Assembly: GCA_046727955.1 (NCBI GenBank)
Contig: JBKPDO010000307.1
Span: 1-23,178 of the forward strand
Reading direction: 5' to 3'
DNA length: 23,178 nucleotides
DNA from: DASVXQ01 sp046727955
Lineage (GTDB): Bacteria > Actinomycetota > CALGFH01
A program made the translations under genes and the position numbers. The stretch's first letter is position 1; the number at the start of each line of letters is the position of its first letter. The notes under the pieces were generated by a model. The model ran no database searches. It was not told the DNA's origin and saw nothing but the letters and a program-made list of their open reading frames with translations. Shown here piece by piece: positions 1-5,506 of this stretch.

Positions 1-258
1 GTCCACTATGGGGGCTCTGACCGACACTACGCACGGCAAGATGCACCCCACGCGGCAAGGTCGGCTGCCTATGAAGGTACCAAACACGATCCAAACACCC
101 CAAATGCCCATACGGCAGCACCTCCCGGTGCCATTCCGCCAACTGTCCAACCCCTAACTGGCGCCATTGGCGCAGCCTCGAACCCGGAAACTCAGGTGCG
201 CGCTGTCGGTCGGCGCTGCGATCATCAGCGCATGACCAACGAGGGGACGCGTACATGA
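1..258 (+). CDS. Possible 3' end of an upstream gene (open frame from the window edge)
   Basis: The frame beginning at base 1 has no stop until TGA at 256-258, and that TGA overlaps the permease ATG as ATGA (255-258), a common sign of translational coupling. ABC-2 permease genes usually follow their ATPase gene, so this could be the variable C-terminal tail of an ATPase. No Walker, signature or switch motif lies in the 85 visible codons, and third-position GC is lower than in neighbouring genes. A second frame (ATG at 8, 49 codons) is also open, so this stretch may be non-coding leader instead. Function unknown; low confidence. Confidence 0.25.
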   Translation, partial: VHYGGSDRHYARQDAPHAARSAAYEGTKHDPNTPNAHTAAPPGAIPPTVQPLTGAIGAASNPETQVRAVGRRCDHQRMTNEGTRT

Positions 259-803
259 GCGCGGCGGTGGCAGTCACTGGGACGCGCGGCAGCCTGCGCC
301 GGATCGGGGCCGTGGTGCTGCGCGACTACTACGTGCTGCGGCGCAGCCTGCCGCGCCTGCTCGAGATCGTCTACTGGCCGCTGGTCGAGGTGCTGATCTG
401 GGGCTACCTCTCGCTGTTCCTGCAGGCCAACCGCCTGCCGGCGGTGGTGGCCGCGCTGCTTGGCGGCCTGCTGCTGTGGCAGGTGCTGTACCGCTCGCAG
501 GAGACGGTCACCATCGCCTTCATGGAGGACATCTGGAGCCGCAACCTGCTGAACGTGTTCACCTCGCCGCTGGCCACCGGCGAATACCTGGCCGGGGTCA
601 TCGTGTTCGGGCTGCTCAAGCTGATCGCGGGAACGGCGGTCATGGCATTGCTGGCGTTCCTGCTGTACGGCTTCGGTCTGCTGCGGATCGGGCCGGAGCT
701 GATCCCGTTCGTATTTCTGCTATTGCTGATGGGCTGGTCGCTGGCGATCATCACCATCGGCATCATCCTGCGCTTCGGCCAGTCGGCTGAAATTGTTGCT
801 TGG
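255..803 (+). pseudogene. ABC-2 type transporter permease, N-terminal part, interrupted by the integrative element
   Basis: ATG at 255 follows a GAGGGG ribosome site at 241-246. The product starts with a cytoplasmic arm (RDYYVLRRSLPRLLEI) and continues with membrane helices typical of ABC-2 export permeases, ending in the FGQSAEIVAW stretch. Native sequence stops at about 803, where the element begins. The reading frame itself runs on without a stop into the recombinase region until 1322, giving a 355-codon chimera whose last 170 or so residues are out-of-frame nonsense. The missing C-terminal half is at 5129-5401; joined, the protein would be about 275 residues, normal for the family. Such permeases export drugs, lipids or polysaccharides with a separate ATPase; the substrate cannot be told. 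The intact copy is disrupted unless the element excises. Confidence 0.9.
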
Positions 804-806
804 GCT
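795..806 (+). other. Predicted attL (left junction of the integrative element)
   Basis: GTTGCTTGGGCT here matches GTCGCCTGGGCG at 5123-5134 in 9 of the first 11 positions, with an uninterrupted TGGGC core (801-805 and 5129-5133). Both copies read Val-Ala-Trp-Ala in the permease frame. Joining the two at the core restores the permease frame. Serine recombinases typically share only a short core between their two sites. The exact crossover dinucleotide is inferred. Confidence 0.7.
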
Positions 807-832
807 ATACATCAAACTCACCTTTTCTCTGT

Positions 833-838
833 TAGACT
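833..838 (+). promoter_or_regulatory. Possible -10 hexamer for the recombinase
   Basis: TAGACT lies 35 bp before the recombinase ATG in a locally AT-richer stretch just inside attL. The same hexamer occurs at 2712-2717 ahead of the next small-gene group. No convincing -35 is present at 17-18 bp, so this is tentative. Confidence 0.3.
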
Positions 839-873
839 CCGGCCAGGACACCACCTGCGCCAGGAGGCCCGTC

Positions 874-2382
874 ATGTCCGAGACCGTCGCCGCCATCTAC
901 GTGCGGATCTCGAAGATCAAGCATCGCGGCCGGCGCGAGACCCTCGGCGTGGAACGCCAAGAGCCGCCCTGTCGCGCGTTCTGCGAGACGCAGGGCTGGC
1001 AGGTCTACCCCGTCGTGTTCGTCGACAACGGCGTCAGCGCGAGCAAGGCCAAGCGCCGCGAGCGCTTCGAGGAGATGCTGTCGGTGGTGCGGGCCGGCAA
1101 GGTCAACGCCATCGTCACTTGGCAGGCCGACCGGCTGCTGCGGACCGTCCCGGACGCCAGCGCCATCGTCGCCATCGCCAAGGAGCACCAGACCTTGGTC
1201 GCCAACGTCGGTGGCGTGCTCGACCTGACGACCGCGGCCGGCCGCAAGAAGTTCTACGACCTCGCGGTCGCCGCCCAATACGAGAGCGAGCTGCGCGCCG
1301 AGCGGTCGCTGCTCAAGCATGACGAGCTGGGCAAGGCCGGCCAGTGGTGGGGCAGCGCGTGGCGCCCGTTCGGCTGGCAGGTGCAGGGCACCAAACTCCA
1401 CGACCGCCAGGACGACCGCTGCACCCGCGACGACTCTGACCGCTGCCCAATGGTCGAGTGCGAGCTGCTCCTGGACAGCGTCGAGGCCGCCGAAACCCGC
1501 CGCCAGGTCGATGCGGTCATCGAGCGTGGCGCGACCTGCTCGGGCATCGCGACGGACTGGAACCGCCGCGGCATCTTCCGGCCCGGTTCCAGTCGCTGGA
1601 CGGCCCGCAAGGTCCGCAAGCTGCTGACCTCGCCGAGCATCGCGGGCCTGCGCCAGTGGAAGGGCGAGCGGTACAAGGCCACCTGGCCCGCCATCGTCGA
1701 CGTGGAGACCTTCGACCGGCTCCAGCTCGCCCTCGCCAATCCTCCGCCGAATCCCCATCGTGGCCGCCGTGGCCCGCTGCCCCGCTCCTACCTGCTCTCC
1801 GGTGGCCTCGCCGAGTGCGGCGAGCCCGGCTGCGGCCGGCCGCTGGTGCCCCACAAGGGCAAGGACCGGCGCATCTACCGGTGCGACTCGCAGCGGGGCG
1901 GCTGCGGGAAGGTCTCCCGTGACGCCGAGCAGGTCGAGGGCTACGTCCGTGATCTGGTCCTGGCCGCGTTCGACGATCCCGACCTCGGCCCCAAGCTGCG
2001 TGTCCGGCTGGAGGCCAAGGCCAAAGGCAACGGCGTCAAGGTGCTGCTGAACGAGCGCGAGACGCTGCGCGCCAAGCTGCGCCAGCTCGAAGACGACTAC
2101 TTCGATGACCTGCTCGACCGTGGCCAGTTCGAGCGCGGGCAGGCCCGGGTGAAGCAGCGCCTCGGGCAGCTCGAGGGCGAGCTGGTCGCCGCGACGCCGC
2201 AGCGCCTACCGGTCGACCTGCCGACGGGCCTGGACGCGCTCCACACGGCATGGGCGAGCTGGTCGGTCGAGGCGCGCCGCGCGGTGGTCACGTTCGCGCT
2301 CAAGCGGGTCGTCGTAAAGCCGGTCGGCAAAGGCTACCGTTTCGACGGCGACCGGGACCTTCATCTGGACTGGCGTGTGTGA
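874..2382 (+). CDS. Large serine recombinase (site-specific integrase)
   Basis: This 502-residue protein catalyses integration and excision of the element through a covalent serine-DNA intermediate. The N-terminal resolvase domain has the nucleophile motif YVRIS with Ser13, followed by DNGVSA (51-56) and the ADRLLR segment (85-90). A recombinase domain follows (about 210-285), then a zinc ribbon with Cys315, Cys320, Cys337 and Cys344, a coiled coil (about 390-440) and a short C-terminal domain. I chose ATG 874 because AGGAGG (862-867) lies 6 nt upstream and the YVRIS motif then sits at its usual distance from the N-terminus; an upstream in-frame TTG at 793 would add residues encoded by the att site. 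It overlaps the next gene by one base (TGATG). Length and domain order fit the phiC31/TP901 class. Confidence 0.95.
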   Translation: MSETVAAIYVRISKIKHRGRRETLGVERQEPPCRAFCETQGWQVYPVVFVDNGVSASKAKRRERFEEMLSVVRAGKVNAIVTWQADRLLRTVPDASAIVAIAKEHQTLVANVGGVLDLTTAAGRKKFYDLAVAAQYESELRAERSLLKHDELGKAGQWWGSAWRPFGWQVQGTKLHDRQDDRCTRDDSDRCPMVECELLLDSVEAAETRRQVDAVIERGATCSGIATDWNRRGIFRPGSSRWTARKVRKLLTSPSIAGLRQWKGERYKATWPAIVDVETFDRLQLALANPPPNPHRGRRGPLPRSYLLSGGLAECGEPGCGRPLVPHKGKDRRIYRCDSQRGGCGKVSRDAEQVEGYVRDLVLAAFDDPDLGPKLRVRLEAKAKGNGVKVLLNERETLRAKLRQLEDDYFDDLLDRGQFERGQARVKQRLGQLEGELVAATPQRLPVDLPTGLDALHTAWASWSVEARRAVVTFALKRVVVKPVGKGYRFDGDRDLHLDWRV

Positions 2383-2714
2383 TGGACCGCCCGCCCGCCG
2401 AGGACCTGCTGCCGATGCTGTTCGAGCCCGGCTCGCCGAAACTCGCCGCGCACGCCCGGCCCTATGCGGTCGAGCTGCGCTGCCCGAGACGGCACCTGCT
2501 CGCCCGCACGGTGCGCACCACCTACGGCGTCCTGCTCCAGTGGCGGGGCGGCCTGCTGGGGCAGCCGTGGCGGGCCGCCTGGCTGGACGAGACCGCCGAC
2601 CCCGGATCACTGCCGGTCCGGTGCGGAGCATGCCCTGCCGGGATGATCTGGCTGCTCGACCTCACCGACCCGAGAGCGCCACGACGGCGCACACCACCCA
2701 CCACGATGCGATAG
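2382..2714 (+). CDS. Small Cys/His (possible zinc-binding) protein, element cargo
   Basis: 110 residues, not recognised. The start ATG shares its A with the recombinase stop (TGATG), so it is probably made from the recombinase message by reinitiation. Cys34 and His38 (CPRRH) and Cys81 and Cys84 (CGAC) could form one zinc site, and the rest is rich in Trp, Arg and Leu without a membrane helix. It could be a DNA-binding directionality partner for the recombinase or an accessory protein; location next to the integrase is the only support. The last codons are Arg/Pro/Thr-rich, and about 85 bp separate its stop from the next gene. Confidence 0.7.
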   Translation: MDRPPAEDLLPMLFEPGSPKLAAHARPYAVELRCPRRHLLARTVRTTYGVLLQWRGGLLGQPWRAAWLDETADPGSLPVRCGACPAGMIWLLDLTDPRAPRRRTPPTTMR

Positions 2715-2739
2715 ACTCACCGCAGCACGACGGAGCCGA

Positions 2740-2795
2740 TCCCTTCAGAGGGAGAACCCGGGAACGCGGCGGCCGGGACCGTCCCTGAAGGGACG
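2740..2795 (+). promoter_or_regulatory. Structured leader with two mutually exclusive hairpins over the ribosome site
   Basis: TCCCTTCAG (2740-2748) is a perfect complement of CTGAAGGGA (2785-2793). The latter also belongs to a local palindrome, CGTCCCT / AGGGACG (2780-2786 / 2789-2795). Both helices contain the GAAGGGA ribosome site of the gene starting at 2801, and they cannot form at the same time. TAGACT at 2712-2717 could be the -10 of a promoter for this leader. Pairing is seen in the sequence; regulation is inferred. Confidence 0.45.
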
Positions 2796-2800
2796 CGCCC

Positions 2801-3019
2801 ATGGCCGCACGAGACCCGAGAGTCCGTGCCATCTCCAGCACGATCGCCGCCCTCGAGCGGCACCACGGCCCCAACGCCGATACCGCCGCCCTGCGCAGCG
2901 AGCTCCGCGAGGCCCGCGCTGTCGCGCAGATCCGCCGCATGGTCGCCGGCCTGTCACCCGAGGAGCGCGCCCGCCTCGCGGTCGCCGCACTCACCCCAGC
3001 GAGCGGTGACGCCGCATGA
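2801..3019 (+). CDS. Small helical hypothetical protein, element cargo
   Basis: 72 residues, not recognised. The sequence is almost entirely charged helix (ISSTIAALERHHG, ALRSELREARAVAQIRRMV, SPEERARLAVAAL), suggesting a short helical bundle or coiled coil with no membrane segment and no cysteine. GAAGGGA 7 nt upstream of ATG 2801 is a plausible ribosome site but lies inside alternative hairpins. Its stop overlaps the next start as ATGA (3016-3019). Helical proteins of this size are common in actinobacterial integrative elements; the role is unknown. Confidence 0.65.
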   Translation: MAARDPRVRAISSTIAALERHHGPNADTAALRSELREARAVAQIRRMVAGLSPEERARLAVAALTPASGDAA

Positions 3020-3174
3020 CCCGCGAGGAAGCCCGCAGCGCCGCCGCCCGGAGCCGCGCTACACAAGGGCTGCCGCCCACCATCACAAACCCCGAGACGC
3101 TCGACCGCGTGGCCGCGATGGTGGCCGACGCCCTGCTGCTGGCCGCCCCGGGTGGTGGTGCCGATGCGACCTGA
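3016..3174 (+). CDS. 52-residue hypothetical protein, element cargo
   Basis: Starts in an ATGA overlap with the previous gene, which argues for coupled translation. The product begins MTREEARSAAARSRATQGLP and continues with a helix around ETLDRVAAMVADALLLAA. Codon third positions are strongly GC, as in real genes here. The stop overlaps the next gene by 11 nt. Short proteins with a TNPETLDRVA-like segment look typical of actinobacterial mobile-element operons, but I cannot assign a function. Confidence 0.6.
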   Translation: MTREEARSAAARSRATQGLPPTITNPETLDRVAAMVADALLLAAPGGGADAT

Positions 3175-3451
3175 CAAGCGAAGCGGCCCCCTCGCCAAGG
3201 GCCGCCTCGAGGATTCAGCGCGAACCGTCTCCGCGTCCATCGTAACCGATGCGCGGGACCGGCGGCGAGCGCGGACCGTCCGGCGCCAGGCCGCCCTCGA
3301 TCTGCTCGAGCGGCTGGCGCGGCTGGTCACCGCGGAGTCCCTGCGGCTGGCCAGTGAGCTCGCCGCGGTCGGCATCGCCACCGAGGAGGTCCCCCGGCTG
3401 ATCGCCCACTGTCTCAGGCAGGTCGCCGACGGCCTCGAGTCCAAGACGTAG
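3164..3451 (+). CDS. Arg-rich helical hypothetical protein, element cargo
   Basis: 95 residues from ATG 3164, which is preceded by a GGTGGTGG ribosome-like stretch inside the previous gene; an upstream GTG at 3152 would add four residues. The N-terminal half is basic (MRPDKRSGPLAKGRLED, TDARDRRRARTVRRQ), and the C-terminal half is an amphipathic helical region (LDLLERLARLVTAESLRLASELAAVG, EEVPRLIAHCLRQVADGL). A basic arm plus helices could bind nucleic acid, but no family is recognised. Its TAG stop lies within the terminator hairpin at 3447-3469. Confidence 0.6.
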   Translation: MRPDKRSGPLAKGRLEDSARTVSASIVTDARDRRRARTVRRQAALDLLERLARLVTAESLRLASELAAVGIATEEVPRLIAHCLRQVADGLESKT

Positions 3452-3469
3452 GGAGCCTAGGCCCCTACG
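3447..3469. terminator. Bidirectional terminator hairpin between convergent cargo operons
   Basis: CGTAGGG (3447-3453) pairs perfectly with CCCTACG (3463-3469) around a 9-nt loop that itself contains GCCTAGGC. The hairpin includes the TAG stop of the rightward gene (3449-3451) and the TAG stop of the leftward lipoprotein gene (3457-3459), which are only 5 nt apart. There is no U tract, as is common in high-GC actinobacteria. Confidence 0.6.
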
Positions 3470-3915
3470 GTCGTGTGCCCGCCGAGCGCCGCGGCGATCC
3501 TCGCGGCAAGCTGCAGGCCGCCCTGCTCCTTGGTGGGGTTCACGCCCCACAGGTCACCGCGGGTCGTGCCCGTGCCGACCACCCCGGCGCGGCCCAACCC
3601 GGCGAGCAGCTCCAGCCACGCCTGGCGGCCGGTGGTGTTTCCGAACGTGGCGATGAAGCTCGAGGTCCCGTCGATGGTGGCCTGGTCCTGCTCGAGGGCG
3701 AACATGGCGGTCACGTCGGCGGGGTGCACGCCGGTCACCGTGAAGCCGTGCTGGCGGAGCGTGCTGACCACGTCGGCGGGGTGGATCGTGGCGTCCGCCG
3801 ACGTCGCTGTTGGCGGTGCTGTCGGTGGCGTGGCCGCTTGGCCCGCGTGGGACGTGCAGCCGGCCACCCCCACCACCGTGGCGATCAGCAGCATGAGCAT
3901 TCGTCGTCTCGTCAT
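3457..3915 (-). CDS. Small lipoprotein, element cargo
   Basis: 152 residues with a textbook lipoprotein signal: basic MTRRR, a hydrophobic stretch (MLMLLIATVVGV) and lipobox VAGC with Cys20, so the mature protein should be anchored to the outer face of the membrane. A Thr/Ala/Pro linker (about 25-45) follows, then an acidic-polar domain with HPADVVSTLRQHGF, a near repeat HPADVTAMFALEQ and a glycine-rich end. ATG 3915 has a GAGGAG ribosome site about 10 nt upstream; longer in-frame starts lack a signal peptide. It follows the 93-aa and 99-aa genes after a 156-nt gap. Prophage lipoproteins often block superinfection, which is one possible role here; no homologue is recognised. Confidence 0.75.
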   Translation of the reverse strand: MTRRRMLMLLIATVVGVAGCTSHAGQAATPPTAPPTATSADATIHPADVVSTLRQHGFTVTGVHPADVTAMFALEQDQATIDGTSSFIATFGNTTGRQAWLELLAGLGRAGVVGTGTTRGDLWGVNPTKEQGGLQLAARIAAALGGHTTVGA

Positions 3916-4071
3916 CGTCTTTAGTCTCCTCTGCTTGGTAGGGTGCCGGCCCGGGCCTTTGACCGTGTCCTGCTGCATGGCGCGGGCCGGCCCCATCCGA
4001 TGTCGCTCGACCCCCGGCACCACCTCCCTGCCCCCCTGACATCCCCCCTACGGGTACGGCCGGAACGGGCC

Positions 4072-4353
4072 CTACCGGCTGGTGCGCCGCCAGGCGCCAC
4101 GCAGCCGCGGACGGGCTGGCCGTGCGGACTGCGCGAGGAGCTCCATGACCCGCGACGGTCGCGGGTCGGTCGCGCCGAGCGTCCGGCACCACGTCCTGAT
4201 GGTCGCCGCGGCCTTCAGGACCTCGAGCGGCACGGGGACGCCCTCGTCGAGGCAGATGGTTTCGATGAAGTTGGTGGCGCGTTTGAGCTGGCCGGCGGCG
4301 CGGCGGAGGCGGATGGCCCCCTCGTCGTCGGGTCGGTGCGGGTGGCCGGTCAC
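4072..4353 (-). CDS. 93-residue hypothetical protein, element cargo
   Basis: GTG 4353 overlaps the stop of the preceding leftward gene as GTGA (4350-4353), so the two are probably translated together; an earlier in-frame ATG at 4410 would create a long overlap. The protein has a helical core (AIRLRRAAGQLKRATNFIETICLDEG and a second segment around VLKAAATIRTWCRTLGA) and a very basic Pro/Arg tail (ARPARPRLRGAWRRTSR). No membrane helix or known domain is visible. The basic tail might contact nucleic acid. Confidence 0.6.
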   Translation of the reverse strand: MTGHPHRPDDEGAIRLRRAAGQLKRATNFIETICLDEGVPVPLEVLKAAATIRTWCRTLGATDPRPSRVMELLAQSARPARPRLRGAWRRTSR

Positions 4354-4649
4354 GCGACGTCGCCGCCCTGCCAGGACTGGACGAGCTGCCGCAGCGCCCC
4401 GACCGCCCACCCGACCCGACCGGGGTGCTCGTTCGCGACGGCGACGATGCTCGAGATGGTCAAGGTGCGCCCGGTCGACCTGTGCGGCTGGCCCGGGTCG
4501 ACGGCCGCGTCCATCGCTGCGGCGACCGCGGCGACCAGCTCGCGGTACTGCTCCGCCTCGCCCAGGCGCTCGAGGGTGAGCGGCGCCCTCGGCATCGGGC
4601 TATCGGCCAAGTCGTGGGTGAGGGGCGGGGTAGAGTTCTGCCTGTCCAT
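4350..4649 (-). CDS. 99-residue hypothetical protein, element cargo
   Basis: ATG 4649 has a strong AGGAGG (4659-4664) 9 nt upstream, which decides against the longer frame start at 4673. The N-terminal 25 residues are polar and Pro-rich, followed by a helical domain (LERLGEAEQYRELVAAVAAAMDAAVD) and a segment STGRTLTISSIVAVANEHPGR with a Trp-containing C-terminal helix. No family recognised. It is the first gene of the leftward group and is preceded by a 210-nt leader region with a strong hairpin and a candidate promoter. Confidence 0.65.
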   Translation of the reverse strand: MDRQNSTPPLTHDLADSPMPRAPLTLERLGEAEQYRELVAAVAAAMDAAVDPGQPHRSTGRTLTISSIVAVANEHPGRVGWAVGALRQLVQSWQGGDVA

Positions 4650-4673
4650 GGGAGCACGCCTCCTGTGGGCCAT

Positions 4674-4702
4674 GGGGCCGGTCGTTCACGCGACGCGGCC
4701 CC
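4674..4702 (-). promoter_or_regulatory. Hairpin in the leader of the leftward cargo genes
   Basis: GGGGCCG (4674-4680) pairs with CGGCCCC (4696-4702), and just inside GTCG (4681-4684) pairs with CGAC (4691-4694), leaving one bulged base and a 6-nt loop. It sits 10 nt upstream of the AGGAGG of the 99-aa gene. It could attenuate transcription or shape translation; function inferred. Confidence 0.4.
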
Positions 4703-4776
4703 GCTGCTGTGTCTTGGCGGCGACCCGCCGGCCTCGGGCTGGGGAGCTCGCTCCGGCGGGCCAGCCGCTCTACCGT

Positions 4777-4806
4777 GTTCTACGCCCTTGCTTCATAATG
4801 CGTCAA
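4777..4806 (-). promoter_or_regulatory. Candidate promoter for the leftward cargo genes
   Basis: On the minus strand TTGACG (4806-4801) and TAGAAC (4782-4777) are separated by 18 bp, close to a primary-sigma promoter. It points to the 99-aa gene through a leader of about 120 nt. The region also lies upstream of the rightward excisionase-like gene, and TCATAA occurs twice (4793-4798 and 4834-4839), so it may be a shared control region. Confidence 0.45.
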
Positions 4807-4913
4807 GACACACTGTAACGCCGCACTGCTCGTCATAACCCGGGGAGGTTCGCCAAGAGATGGCGATAGGTGGCACGATCCAGCACGATGAAGTGTCGGG
4901 CTGGGGAGCCAAG

Positions 4914-5105
4914 ATGAGCGATGCGTCAGGCCAGGGTGAGCTGCTGACGAAACGACAGGTCGCCCTGCTGTTGCAGGTGTCGGTCTCGACCGTCGAGCGG
5001 CTGACCCGCAACGGCGAACTGCCGAGCGTCAAGTTCGGCCGGAGCCGCCGCTACTTCCGCGCCGACGTCATGGCCTACCTCGAGTCCCACCGCGAGGGCG
5101 GGTAG
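4914..5105 (+). CDS. xis: Excisionase-like MerR/HTH_17 DNA-binding protein
   Basis: 63 residues with the helix-turn-helix plus wing typical of excisionases and HTH_17 proteins: LLTKRQVALLLQVSVSTVERLTRNGELPSVKFGRSRRYFRADVMAYLESH. Such proteins bind att DNA and steer the recombinase toward excision, or act as repressors. ATG 4914 has GGGGAG 5 nt upstream; ATG 4860 with GGGGAGG 11 nt upstream is an alternative giving 81 residues. The stop lies about 20 bp from the predicted attR, the classic location. Known large serine integrases often use unrelated directionality factors, so a pure regulatory role is possible. Confidence 0.85.
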   Translation: MSDASGQGELLTKRQVALLLQVSVSTVERLTRNGELPSVKFGRSRRYFRADVMAYLESHREGG

Positions 5106-5122
5106 ATAGGTTAGTTCGGACT

Positions 5123-5134
5123 GTCGCCTGGGCG
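5123..5134 (+). other. Predicted attR (right junction of the integrative element)
   Basis: GTCGCCTGGGCG pairs with the left copy at 795-806 and shares TGGGC (5129-5133). Bases to the right read straight into the C-terminal half of the permease. The excisionase-like gene ends 17 bp to the left. Confidence 0.7.
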
Positions 5135-5401
5135 ATGGTCTTTGCCTTTCAGCCGTTCTCAGCGGTGTTCTACCCGGTCGACGTGCTGCCGGTCGGGATG
5201 CAGGTGGTCGCGCACCTGGTCCCGGCGAGCTACATCTTCGAGGGCATGCGCGCGGTGCTCGCCGGCCACGGCGTGATCTGGGGGAACCTGGCGGCCGCCG
5301 CCGGCCTCGACGTCCTGTACGCCGCCGGCGCGACCTGGTTCATAGCCCGTATGCTCGCCTACGTCCGTGCCAGCGGCGGCCTCTCCCGCTTTGGCGAGTG
5401 A
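5129..5401 (+). pseudogene. ABC-2 type transporter permease, C-terminal part
   Basis: From TGG 5129 the frame reads WAMVFAFQPFSAVFYPVDVLP and continues through VPASYIFEGMRAVL to the TGA at 5399-5401. This is the conserved C-terminal region of ABC-2 permeases: helix, the P-V-x-x-L-P loop, then the helix leading into the terminal membrane span. There is no ribosome site near the internal ATG at 5135, so this part is probably not translated on its own while the element is in place. It is in frame with the N-terminal part when TGG 801-803 is overlaid on TGG 5129-5131. Confidence 0.9.
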
Positions 5402-5452
5402 GTGGCGACGGCCCGAAGGTGCGCACGCGCTAGCTCCGCGAGGGATTTCCTG

Positions 5453-5494
5453 GCGCAGTTCGCGACGCGCAGTTCGCGACGCGCAGTTCGCGAC
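5453..5494. repeat. Three perfect 14-bp tandem repeats
   Basis: GCGCAGTTCGCGAC occurs three times without a mismatch (5453-5466, 5467-5480, 5481-5494) in the 105-bp gap between the convergent permease remnant and the leftward TelA operon. TCGCGA inside each unit is self-complementary. Confidence 0.9.
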
Positions 5495-5506
5495 GCTGCC
5501 TGAAGC

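Larger units (their letters stand above)
801..5128. mobile_element. Compact serine-recombinase integrative element (4,328 bp) inserted in an ABC-2 permease gene
   Basis: The boundaries come from the two halves of one permease gene and the shared TGGGC core. Contents in order: a large serine recombinase and a small Cys/His protein, three short rightward genes, a converging leftward set (99-aa, 93-aa and lipoprotein genes) and a rightward excisionase-like gene at the right edge. Integrase at one end and excisionase at the other, next to the att sites, is a usual layout for site-specific elements. There is no replication initiator, relaxase, FtsK/Tra protein, capsid or terminase gene, so it is either a minimal integrative element, a phage satellite or a decayed prophage. 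Base composition resembles the host, suggesting a related donor or long residence. Confidence 0.85.

Noticed and set aside
161..173. GCGCCATTGGCGC dyad upstream of the permease
   Set aside because: A 6-bp-arm dyad is not rare at this GC content, and it may lie within an upstream coding frame.
793..873. In-frame TTG start giving a longer recombinase
   Set aside because: No ribosome site, and the extra residues would be encoded by the att site; ATG 874 has AGGAGG at ideal spacing.
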